In this document: piece after piece, positions 1-5,821 of the stretch
Layout: the number at the start of each line of letters is the position of its first letter
How positions within the stretch are numbered: the first letter of the stretch is position 1
Assembly: GCA_016934355.1 (NCBI GenBank)
Contig: JAFGTA010000091.1
Location: forward strand, 1 to 8,735
DNA length: 8,735 bases
Source of the DNA: Candidatus Bathyarchaeota archaeon
Lineage (GTDB): Archaea > Thermoproteota > Bathyarchaeia > TCS64
Direction of reading: 5' to 3'
The notes under the pieces: model-generated
Database searches by the model: none
Seen by the model: the letters and a program-made list of their open reading frames with translations, nothing else
Told to the model about the DNA's origin: nothing
Position numbers and translations under genes: made by a program

Positions 1-481
1 CTGTGAGCCTAGCCGCCATGCGTACGCTGTTGCCTGCGGCGGCGCCCCAGTCGTAGGTGGGGATGCCGCTCACCTCCATGCCCAGCAGCTCGCAGATGAG
101 ACTCTGGAACTCGAAGTTAGCTTGGTACCTGCCCAGGTCGCTGTGGCTGCCGCCCGCGTAGGCGGTGAGGAACTCGCTGCGCCCCGCGATGACGTCGCAG
201 ACCGCGGGCACGTGGTGGCTCCAGCAGCCTCCGCCGAGGTAACTTGTGTAGTCCCGGGTCGTTACGTCCCCTGAGAGCATGGACTCCACGCGGCGCTTCA
301 GGTCCATCTCGCTCGGGATGGCTTCTGGTAGGGTCATGGGTCTCCCGAGCAGCAGCCTCGCTGGTATCATCTCCCTGTAGAGCTCGTCGGCTTCCCCGGC
401 GCCCACCGCCCTGAGCATCTCGTTCTTGACGCGGGGCACCGAGTTTGGGATGTAGGGGTGAGTGTAGCCGTCCTCGTCCAT
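1..481 (-). CDS. gcvPA: Glycine dehydrogenase (decarboxylating) subunit 1-like protein (GcvPA-like), N-terminal part
   Basis: This is the first 160 codons of a gene that runs off the left edge; the family is about 440-450 residues long. GcvPA is the N-terminal half of the split PLP-dependent P-protein. With GcvPB it decarboxylates glycine and passes the aminomethyl group to lipoyl-GcvH. Seen in the translation: HPYIPN (8-13), the glycine-rich LGGGCWSHHVPAV (82-94), RSEFLTAY (101-108) and PTYDWG (141-146), all at the positions expected for GcvPA. The usual block after FLTAY, of the type TPYQPEVSQG, is replaced by AGGSHSDLGR (109-118). This is therefore a divergent subgroup or a paralogue with altered chemistry. 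ATG at 481 is chosen; an in-frame GTG at 490, three codons upstream, fits the predicted transcription start better as a leaderless start. An in-frame TGA lies three codons before that GTG. gcvPB and gcvH are not in view. Family assignment is firm, exact function less so. Confidence 0.88.
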   Translation of the reverse strand, partial: MDEDGYTHPYIPNSVPRVKNEMLRAVGAGEADELYREMIPARLLLGRPMTLPEAIPSEMDLKRRVESMLSGDVTTRDYTSYLGGGCWSHHVPAVCDVIAGRSEFLTAYAGGSHSDLGRYQANFEFQSLICELLGMEVSGIPTYDWGAAAGNSVRMAARLT

Positions 482-513
482 AATATTCACTAAGCGGTAT
501 CAACCCGGAAGCT

Positions 514-527
514 GTTTAACACTTTTC
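514..527 (-). promoter_or_regulatory. TATA/BRE promoter of the gcvPA-like gene
   Basis: Read on the minus strand, a purine-rich GAAAAG (527-522) is followed by TGTTAAAC (521-514), resembling an archaeal BRE plus TATA box. About 26 bp downstream of its centre is position 491, next to the GTG at 490, so the mRNA would be leaderless or nearly so. It sits back to back with the promoter of the first transporter. Confidence 0.55.
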
Positions 528-562
528 TCGCCGCTGGTCTATACCCGTATTTACCCGCCGTT

Positions 563-577
563 GAGAAGGTTTAAATC
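563..577 (+). promoter_or_regulatory. TATA/BRE promoter of the first MFS transporter
   Basis: GAGAA (563-567) followed by GGTTTAAATC (569-578) is a good archaeal BRE/TATA match. Transcription would start near 599-600, giving a short leader of about 18 bases before the TTG start at 618. Confidence 0.65.
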
Positions 578-605
578 GCCTGACCCGGGTTAATCGGAGT
601 CCCCC

Positions 606-610
606 GGTGA
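606..610 (+). promoter_or_regulatory. Ribosome binding site deciding the TTG start at 618
   Basis: GGTGA matches the anti-Shine-Dalgarno end of archaeal 16S rRNA and ends seven bases before TTG (618-620). It supports this unusual start over internal codons. Confidence 0.6.
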
Positions 611-617
611 AAAAGTT

Positions 618-1904
618 TTGACGGTCACGGCAGCCCCCCAGGAGCAGTCCCTACGAAGCCTACTCAAGGGCAACGTCCTCGTCCTCACCCTCAGCCGCAT
701 CCTGTGGAGCATGAGCGACGCACTGGTGCTGCCGTACCTGAGCCTCTACATACTGGAACTAGGCGGCGACAAACCCACAATAGGCTGGGTCAACGCCGTG
801 GGCAGCCTAGCGGCGTGCCTACTCTACCCCATCGGCGGCTACATCGCGGACAAAGCAGGGCGAGCCAAGTTCGTAGGCGTCTCCACCCTCCTCTACGTGT
901 CCAGCTTCCTCATATTCGCGTTCTCGCCGAACTGGAGGTGGATAGCCCTCGCCGTCGCCTACCAGAACATCGTACTCTTCTACATGCCCGCACTCAACGC
1001 CATAATGGCTGACAGCATACCCGTCGGCACCCGCGGCAAGCTCTACGCCCTGACCATCGCGATACCTAACGCCGTCAGGATATTCACGCCCTACATCGGC
1101 GGGCTGCTCATCGACAGGATGACCCTAGTGCCCGCCATGAGGCTGGGGTACAAGTTCAGCTTCGGGATGGGCCTCGTGGTGTCCTTCCTCAGGCTCAGAT
1201 ACCTCAAGGAGACGGTCCCTGACGCGGAAGGCATCGGACGCGACGTTGTGAAGATACTCGTTGAGGGCTACAGGAACGCGTTCAATAGCATCCGCTGGAC
1301 GTTCAGTAACCTCAAGGGCTACGCGCTGGTGTCCATGCTGATGGCTTTCATCGGCAGCATCGTGCTGCCCTTCTGGATCGTTTACGCCAACGAGGTCATC
1401 GGTCTCTCCGAGTACCAGTGGGGGGTCATAATGCTGGCGGCGGGGGTCGCGAAGACGGTGCTGAGCTTCTACATAGGCGGTATCGTGGATCGGATCGGCA
1501 GCAGGAAGTGCTTCTTAATCACCTTCCTTCTGGCGGTGCCCGGGATGTACCTTTTCACGTTGGTGACGAGCTTCTGGGCCGCCATGGCCATCTACATCAT
1601 GCTGGTGGTGAGCAGCGCCTTCATGTGGATAGCCTCCAGCGTCTACCTTGCGGACAGCATCCCCCGTGAGATGAGGGGCCGCGTCATGGCGGGGCTCGGC
1701 AGCGGCATGAGCACTGGCGTCGTCGGCGGGGGCTACGCCTCGGGGTTCCTGGTGTTCATCCCCATGACCGTTGGAAACATATTGGGCGGCTACATCTACG
1801 AGTACAGCCCTGCTCTGCCGTGGATACTTCAGAGCGTCTTCCTCGCACTGGGGCTGATCCTCACGTGGAGCTGGCTCAGGAACCCGGATGAAGCCCAGGT
1901 CTAA
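618..1904 (+). CDS. MFS transporter, 12 TM (tandem copy 1)
   Basis: This is a 428-residue integral membrane protein of the major facilitator superfamily, with about twelve hydrophobic segments split 6+6 by a polar central loop (about 200-230). The MFS motif A between TM2 and TM3 is present (GGYIADKAGRAK, 73-84), and its pseudosymmetric partner between TM8 and TM9 is GGIVDRIGSRK (287-297). A second mirrored pair, ADSIPVGTRGK (131-141) and ADSIPREMRGR (345-355), lies in the corresponding loop of each half. The family moves small solutes by proton-coupled or facilitated transport; substrate and direction cannot be read from the sequence. The start is TTG, backed by GGTGA seven bases upstream and an upstream TATA box. 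The next gene is a clear paralogue separated by 95 bp. Drug/metabolite efflux and nutrient uptake are both possible. Confidence 0.93.
   Translation: MTVTAAPQEQSLRSLLKGNVLVLTLSRILWSMSDALVLPYLSLYILELGGDKPTIGWVNAVGSLAACLLYPIGGYIADKAGRAKFVGVSTLLYVSSFLIFAFSPNWRWIALAVAYQNIVLFYMPALNAIMADSIPVGTRGKLYALTIAIPNAVRIFTPYIGGLLIDRMTLVPAMRLGYKFSFGMGLVVSFLRLRYLKETVPDAEGIGRDVVKILVEGYRNAFNSIRWTFSNLKGYALVSMLMAFIGSIVLPFWIVYANEVIGLSEYQWGVIMLAAGVAKTVLSFYIGGIVDRIGSRKCFLITFLLAVPGMYLFTLVTSFWAAMAIYIMLVVSSAFMWIASSVYLADSIPREMRGRVMAGLGSGMSTGVVGGGYASGFLVFIPMTVGNILGGYIYEYSPALPWILQSVFLALGLILTWSWLRNPDEAQV
1674..1708 (+). repeat. 35-bp exact repeat shared by the two tandem MFS genes (copy at 3038-3072)
   Basis: The 35 bases encoding RGRVMAGLGSG and flanking bases are identical, including third positions, at 1674-1708 and 3038-3072. 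A second identical block of 26 bases, over the motif A region, is at 822-847 and 2186-2211. These are remnants of duplication or products of gene conversion between paralogues, not a mobile element. Confidence 0.8.
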
Positions 1905-1936
1905 TACATAACCGAGCTACATCCCAATGTTACGGA

Positions 1937-1945
1937 TTTTTATTT
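1937..1945 (+). terminator. T-rich possible terminator after the first MFS gene
   Basis: TTTTTATTT on the coding strand begins 32 bases after the stop codon. Archaeal RNA polymerase terminates at such T tracts without needing a hairpin, and none is seen here. The tract could instead contribute to the next promoter. Confidence 0.4.
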
Positions 1946-1958
1946 CGGAAGATTTAAC
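1946..1958 (+). promoter_or_regulatory. Candidate TATA/BRE promoter of the second MFS transporter
   Basis: CGGAAGA followed by TTTAACC (1952-1958) resembles BRE plus TATA. The predicted transcription start near 1982 leaves about an 18-base leader before TTG at 2000. The neighbouring T-rich tract at 1937-1945 is an alternative box, with a longer leader. Confidence 0.45.
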
Positions 1959-1999
1959 CACGGCTCACATTTCATGGTATCTGAACCGGGTCGGCTCAT

Positions 2000-3268
2000 T
2001 TGCAGGAAACAGAGAAAAGGTCAGTTATACCTCGTAACGTGCTCGTCCTCACCATGAGCCGGGTAATCTGGAGCATGTCAGACACCAACCTAGATAACTT
2101 CATCAGCAGCTACATGCTCGCACTCGGCGCATCGGTCCCCCAGATCGGACTCATGAACGCCCTGGGCAGCTTCGGCGCCATGCTCCTCTACCCCATCGGC
2201 GGCTACATCGCCGACAAGAGCGGCCGCGTCAAGCTCGTTGCGTACTCGACGCTCCTCTACGTCTCAAGCTTCGTCGTCTACCTACTCGCCCCGACGTGGC
2301 AGTGGGCCGCCTTCGCCATGGTCTACCAGAGCATGGTTCTCTTCTACCTGCCCGCGATGAACGCCATAATGGCGGACAGTATACCCGTCGGAGACAGGGG
2401 CAAGCTCTTCGCCTTCAATTTCGCCCTCCCAAACATCATCAGGATAGTGGCGCCGTACATCGCGGGGCTGTTCATCGCACGCTTCGAGCTCATCCCAGCA
2501 ATGAGAATAGGCTTCACATTCAGCCTCGTCATCGGCCTCGTGGTGGCAGCCATGAGGCTATTCTTCCTCAAGGAGACTCTGGATCACGTAGAGAAGGTGG
2601 ACTGGAACCCTGTGAGGCTCGTCACGGCGGCGTACAAGGACATGGATGACTCCATCCGGTGGATATACAGGAACATACGCAGCTACGCCGTGGTGACCAT
2701 GCTGCTGTCGTTCCTCAGCAGCATGATACTGCCGTTCTGGATCATATACGCGACCCTGAAGATAGGGCTGGACCCGTACCAGTGGGGCGTGATCCTGCTG
2801 TGGAGCGGCGTCGCCAAGGCGTTCCTGAGCCTCTTCATCGGCGGCATCGTGGACCGCTTCGGGTCCAGGAACTGCTTCCTAGCAGGTTTCCTCATGTCCA
2901 TCCCGTGCATGTACCTGTTCACCGTCGCCGAGGGGTTCTGGCCTGTCCTCGCCATCTACACGACGCTGGTACTGGGCGCCGTCTTCATCTGGATATCGTC
3001 TCAGGTCTACCTAGCGGACAGCATCCCCCGCGGGATCAGGGGCCGCGTCATGGCGGGGCTCGGCAGCGGCATCACCACAGGCGTCACCGGCGTAGGGTTT
3101 TCCAACGGCTTCCTAGTATTCTTCCCCCGTGTAATGGGCAATCTGGTGGGCGGCTTCATCTACTACCTGCGGCCCAGCCTCCCATGGCTCCTGCAGAGCC
3201 TGCTGCTAGGCGTGGGGCTGGTCTACCTCTGGCTCGTGCTCAAGGACCCTGTGAAGGCCGAGGAGTAA
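2000..3268 (+). CDS. MFS transporter, 12 TM (tandem copy 2)
   Basis: This 422-residue paralogue of the preceding gene aligns along its whole length, with roughly half or more of residues identical by eye. Motif A is GGYIADKSGRVK (67-78), its TM8-9 counterpart is GGIVDRFGSRN (281-291), and both ADSIP...RG loop motifs are kept. The main visible difference is in TM1: SMSDTNLDNFISSYM (25-39) carries two acidic and two Asn residues where copy 1 has SMSDALVLPYLSLYI. A different ligand preference is thus possible (inference). The start is TTG at 2000. No convincing Shine-Dalgarno precedes it, but the homology with copy 1 begins a few codons downstream, so the start cannot be far off. It probably has its own promoter. 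Substrate is unknown. Confidence 0.92.
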   Translation: MQETEKRSVIPRNVLVLTMSRVIWSMSDTNLDNFISSYMLALGASVPQIGLMNALGSFGAMLLYPIGGYIADKSGRVKLVAYSTLLYVSSFVVYLLAPTWQWAAFAMVYQSMVLFYLPAMNAIMADSIPVGDRGKLFAFNFALPNIIRIVAPYIAGLFIARFELIPAMRIGFTFSLVIGLVVAAMRLFFLKETLDHVEKVDWNPVRLVTAAYKDMDDSIRWIYRNIRSYAVVTMLLSFLSSMILPFWIIYATLKIGLDPYQWGVILLWSGVAKAFLSLFIGGIVDRFGSRNCFLAGFLMSIPCMYLFTVAEGFWPVLAIYTTLVLGAVFIWISSQVYLADSIPRGIRGRVMAGLGSGITTGVTGVGFSNGFLVFFPRVMGNLVGGFIYYLRPSLPWLLQSLLLGVGLVYLWLVLKDPVKAEE

Positions 3269-3275
3269 GCAACCC

Positions 3276-3281
3276 ATATAT
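3276..3281 (+). promoter_or_regulatory. Candidate TATA box of the small gene
   Basis: ATATAT lies eight bases after the stop of the second MFS gene in an otherwise GC-rich gap. Transcription would begin around 3306, giving a leader of about 40 bases that contains the ribosome binding site at 3334-3340. Confidence 0.45.
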
Positions 3282-3333
3282 CCTCGACCTGCCTAGCCCT
3301 TAACGGGTTTTCCTCCCTGACCAGACAGGATGT

Positions 3334-3340
3334 GAGAGGA
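3334..3340 (+). promoter_or_regulatory. Ribosome binding site favouring GTG 3349 over GTG 3343
   Basis: GAGAGGA ends two bases before GTG 3343, which is too close for initiation, but eight bases before the in-frame GTG 3349. The spacing favours the downstream start. Confidence 0.5.
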
Positions 3341-3348
3341 ACGTGTTA

Positions 3349-3651
3349 GTGATAAACTACTTCGACTGGTCGGGTACAAGGGACGGCCTTACACGCTGGG
3401 TCGAGTCGGTCCGGTCCGAGTGCGAGAAACAGGGCGTCAAGCTGCTTGGCCTCTATGGGCCTAGCCAGATGAAGTTCAACTGGTGCTTCGTGCACGAGGT
3501 CGACAGCCAGGAGCAGTACAACAGGGTGATACGGGGCCTCACGCTGCCCATCGAGGTGACCCACCAGGTGATACACTACTTCTGGCCCGAGAAGAGCTTC
3601 ACCAGAGACCTCCCCAAGTACCCGCCTCAACACTTCTTCGACGTTACGTAG
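3349..3651 (+). CDS. Small uncharacterised protein, possible ferredoxin-like (alpha/beta barrel) fold
   Basis: This soluble protein of 100 residues (102 if GTG 3343 is used) has no signal peptide or membrane segment. The order of elements suggests a compact alpha+beta fold: a strand (MINYFDW), a helix (GLTRWVESVRSECEKQG), strands VKLLGLYGP and FNWCFVHEVD, a helix (SQEQYNRVIRG), and a last strand (VTHQVIHYF). This resembles small dimeric alpha/beta-barrel proteins such as the DUF3303 or GYD type, by topology and by a GVKLLG-like strand; the assignment is tentative. It lies between two MFS genes and has its own promoter and terminator, so it need not belong to either transporter unit. Two cysteines and four His are present but form no recognised metal site. 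Function unknown. Confidence 0.75.
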   Translation: MINYFDWSGTRDGLTRWVESVRSECEKQGVKLLGLYGPSQMKFNWCFVHEVDSQEQYNRVIRGLTLPIEVTHQVIHYFWPEKSFTRDLPKYPPQHFFDVT

Positions 3652-3652
3652 C

Positions 3653-3673
3653 GGGGCGCAAGTCCCCTTTTTT
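3653..3673 (+). terminator. Hairpin plus T6 terminator of the small gene
   Basis: GGGG (3653-3656) pairs with CCCC (3664-3667) around a seven-base loop and is followed directly by six T residues (3668-3673). It starts two bases after the TAG stop codon. Confidence 0.65.
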
Positions 3674-3690
3674 ATCGCCTGGCCAAGCTT

Positions 3691-3709
3691 TAGTCACATC
3701 TTGTGACTA
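3691..3709. promoter_or_regulatory. Perfect 8-bp inverted repeat, candidate operator
   Basis: TAGTCACA (3691-3698) and TGTGACTA (3702-3709) are exact inverted repeats around TCT. No T-run follows, so it is not a terminator. It lies about 30 bp upstream of the bactofilin TATA box, where an archaeal activator or a repressor dimer could bind. Confidence 0.5.
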
Positions 3710-3729
3710 CCATATGAGACTTCAAGAGG

Positions 3730-3762
3730 TGAGTCCGCTTTAAATAACGTCTCCCGGACTCA
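3730..3762. promoter_or_regulatory. Bactofilin promoter: TATA box bracketed by an 8-bp inverted repeat
   Basis: The TATA box TTTAAATA (3739-3746) is centred about 26 bp before the GTG start at 3769, predicting a leaderless transcript. It is enclosed by TGAGTCCG (3730-3737) and CGGACTCA (3755-3762), a perfect inverted repeat with a 17-bp spacer. A protein bound to both arms would block TBP/TFB access, so this is a plausible repressor operator (inference). Confidence 0.55.
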
Positions 3763-3768
3763 AACCAT

Positions 3769-4542
3769 GTGAAAGAGATGGAGTACAGCGATATACCTAC
3801 CACTAGGATAAGGGGCTCGGGGCGGATACTGCTCCAGGGCTACGGCACCGTGAAGGTGTCAGGCAGAGGCGACGTATCGCCCGAGAAGGTGTCCACATCA
3901 GGCAGCTGCAAGATACCCGGCGGCCTGAAGGTAGGCGAGCTACGGACAAGCGGCTCATCCACAGTAGAGGGCGACATCACCGCCGACTACATAGAGATCA
4001 GCGGCTCAAGCAACATCGAGGGCACCGCGAGTTTCAAGAGCCTGGACAAGTCGGGCAGCCTCACCATCGAGGGCGACGCGGTGGGCGACACCCTCGACGC
4101 CTCGGGCTCGACCACGATAAACGGCGACGCCAACGTGGAGACCAGGTTCGAGTCAAGCGGCTCGATCCGCGTCGGAGGCAGCGTCGAGTCCGGCGGCTTG
4201 GTGAGCATCCGGGGACGCATGAAGATACGAGGCTCCGTGAGGGCCCGCCACTTCGAGGCTGAGCTGAGCAGAGACGTCAGCTACATAGAGGGAGGCGTCA
4301 AGGCGGAGAGCGTCCACGTCGAGCCGAGGTACGGCCACTGGGATAGGGAGGGACTTCTACGCACAGGCGACGTAGAGGCCGCCGGCGAGGTCTACCTTGA
4401 GAACGTGGAGTGCCGCAGCGTCAGAGGCGGAAAAGTTACAATAGGCGACGGCTGTAGGGTGACAGGTGCCGTCGAGTACAGGGACACAGTGAAGGTGAGC
4501 CCTGACGCCCACCTGGCGGCGGCGCCTGTGAAGATAGAGTAG
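3769..4542 (+). CDS. Bactofilin-like polymer-forming protein (YhbE/YhbF-like), 17-residue beta-solenoid repeats
   Basis: This cytoplasmic protein of 257 residues has no signal peptide or membrane segment. From about residue 40 it carries a regular repeat of the form xSGSxxIxGDxxxxxLx, with the SGS triplet at 44, 61, 78, 95, 112 and 130, so the spacing is 17, 17, 17, 17 and 18. Degenerate copies precede (GSG at 16-18, SGR at 31-33) and follow it. Such repeats form the right-handed beta-solenoid of bactofilins, which polymerise into non-nucleotide cytoskeletal filaments. The C-terminal block GEVYLENVECRSVRGGKVTI (206-225), then GDGCRV and VEY, matches from memory the polymer-forming proteins of Bacillota related to B. 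subtilis YhbE/YhbF. The start is GTG at 3769, which fits the TATA spacing; ATG at 3778 is an in-frame alternative. It is followed after 10 bp by an MFS gene, suggesting co-transcription. A filament or scaffold role is inferred from the family. Confidence 0.82.
   Translation: MKEMEYSDIPTTRIRGSGRILLQGYGTVKVSGRGDVSPEKVSTSGSCKIPGGLKVGELRTSGSSTVEGDITADYIEISGSSNIEGTASFKSLDKSGSLTIEGDAVGDTLDASGSTTINGDANVETRFESSGSIRVGGSVESGGLVSIRGRMKIRGSVRARHFEAELSRDVSYIEGGVKAESVHVEPRYGHWDREGLLRTGDVEAAGEVYLENVECRSVRGGKVTIGDGCRVTGAVEYRDTVKVSPDAHLAAAPVKIE
3898..4206 (+). repeat. Six coding repeats of about 51 bp (SGS solenoid coils)
   Basis: Within the bactofilin gene the SGS-encoding triplets recur every 51 bases (54 once). 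The repeats are conserved as protein rather than as DNA, so the array is old and under structural selection. Confidence 0.75.
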
Positions 4543-4552
4543 GGTAACTGGT

Positions 4553-5821
4553 TTGACGGATGAAGCCGAGGCGGGGGAAGCCCAGGGAGGCCTGGTTCAG
4601 CGCGTACGCAGCGAGTTCGACTTCGTGAAGGGAAACTTCCTCGTCATGGTGGCGAGCTGGCTGGTCCTCGACCTTTTCACCGAGCTGCCCTCGACGTACT
4701 ACCCCCTCTACGTGGAGGCCCTCGGGGGCACGGCCTCAATAATCGGGCTCATAGGCGCCGCTCAGATGCTGGCGACGGCTTTCGTCCAGATACCGGGGGG
4801 CTATCTCACCGACAAGTATGGCCGTAGGTGGCTTATCGCTACCATGACGTTCATCGCGGCGTTCGCCCGGCTCTTCTACGCGTACGCGCCTACCTGGCAC
4901 TGGATACTCGCTGGCGCCGTGATCGCGGGTTTCTGCGCAATCTACCAGCCGGCGCTCAACGCCATCGTCGCAGACTCCCTCCCCAAAGAGAAGAGAGGCA
5001 TGGGCTTCAGCATAATCAACCTCATCGCAAGCGTCTCCACCACCCCAGCGCCGCTGCTGGCGGGCTACATGTTCACCATCTACGGCCTCATGCCCAGCAT
5101 GAGGCTGATATACAAGATGGTGTTCGCGGGTTTCCTCGTAGCTGCGCTGCTCAGGTCGAGACTCAAGGAGACCGTAGAGAACCCGGTCGCAATCAACGTA
5201 GGGGAGATGCTCGGCGAGTACCCGGCATCCGTCAGGGAGTCCGTGAACGTGTGGAAGCTCGTGCCCAGGGCCGCTTTCGTGCTGTTCCTGATAAACGTGA
5301 TAGTCAGTTACGCCGTCGGCCTCTTCCAGCCTGTGATGACTCTCTACATGATAAGGGACCTCGGAATAACCGAGCTGCAACTGAGCTACATCATGACTGC
5401 GCTACCCGTGACCATGATCCTGCTGGCGCTACCCGCAGGGAAGCTCATCGACAAGGTGGATAAACGGATACCCATCATACTCTCATTCCTCCTGTGGGGG
5501 GCAGCAATAATGCTCCTCGTCTACGGCGACTTCACGAGGCTGATAATATCGATGATACTTGTTGGCATACTTCAGGTGATGATCAACAGCGCCATCTCGG
5601 CGTTCTCAGCCGAGCTGGTGCCGCAGGAGCACAGGGGAAAGGTGAACGGCTCACGGGGCTTCTTCTCCATGATCTCCATGGCCATGGGGCAGCTCTCCGG
5701 CGGCTGGCTCTACGACAACGTGAGCCACCAGATACCGTTCCTTTTAGAGCTGGTGATCATCGTCCCCGCCATACTCATGGCTTGGCGCTGGCTGGAGGAG
5801 CCGAAGGTAGAGGAGCCCTAG
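4553..5821 (+). CDS. MFS transporter, 12 TM (more divergent third paralogue)
   Basis: This 422-residue membrane protein has about twelve TM segments. Motif A reads GGYLTDKYGRRW (82-93). The loop after TM4 reads ALNAIVADSLPKEKRG, and LMPSMRLIYK followed later by RLKET mirrors VPAMRLGYK...YLKET of the first transporter. It is thus a distant member of the same subfamily, whereas the TM8-9 motif has drifted to GKLIDKVDKR. The hydrophilic N-terminus (about 25 residues) is longer and rich in acidic residues. TM1 contains LDLFTELPSTYYPLY, so the presumed pocket again differs. The start is TTG at 4553, preceded by a weak GGGTA-type ribosome site, and lies 10 bp after the bactofilin stop, which implies an operon. 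The TAG stop interlocks with the stop of the opposing HAD gene. Substrate is unknown; physical coupling to the bactofilin is only a possibility. Confidence 0.92.
   Translation: MTDEAEAGEAQGGLVQRVRSEFDFVKGNFLVMVASWLVLDLFTELPSTYYPLYVEALGGTASIIGLIGAAQMLATAFVQIPGGYLTDKYGRRWLIATMTFIAAFARLFYAYAPTWHWILAGAVIAGFCAIYQPALNAIVADSLPKEKRGMGFSIINLIASVSTTPAPLLAGYMFTIYGLMPSMRLIYKMVFAGFLVAALLRSRLKETVENPVAINVGEMLGEYPASVRESVNVWKLVPRAAFVLFLINVIVSYAVGLFQPVMTLYMIRDLGITELQLSYIMTALPVTMILLALPAGKLIDKVDKRIPIILSFLLWGAAIMLLVYGDFTRLIISMILVGILQVMINSAISAFSAELVPQEHRGKVNGSRGFFSMISMAMGQLSGGWLYDNVSHQIPFLLELVIIVPAILMAWRWLEEPKVEEP

Noticed and set aside
117..503. Minus-strand open frame of 128 codons with Arg/Pro-rich product
   Set aside because: It overlaps the GcvPA-like gene in another frame of the same strand; the GcvPA frame carries clear family motifs and this one is low-complexity GC-driven sequence.
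1974..2057. ATG at 1974 as an alternative start or leader peptide for the second MFS gene
   Set aside because: It is out of frame, stops at 2055-2057, and probably lies upstream of the predicted transcription start near 1982.
3898..4206. CRISPR-like or tandem DNA array because of the 51-base periodicity
   Set aside because: The units are conserved as protein (SGS coils) and differ in DNA sequence; they are coding solenoid repeats.
4736..5380. Long minus-strand open frame (214 codons) inside the third MFS gene
   Set aside because: It is antisense to a gene with clear MFS motifs; its product has no recognisable domain and reflects GC-rich codon usage.
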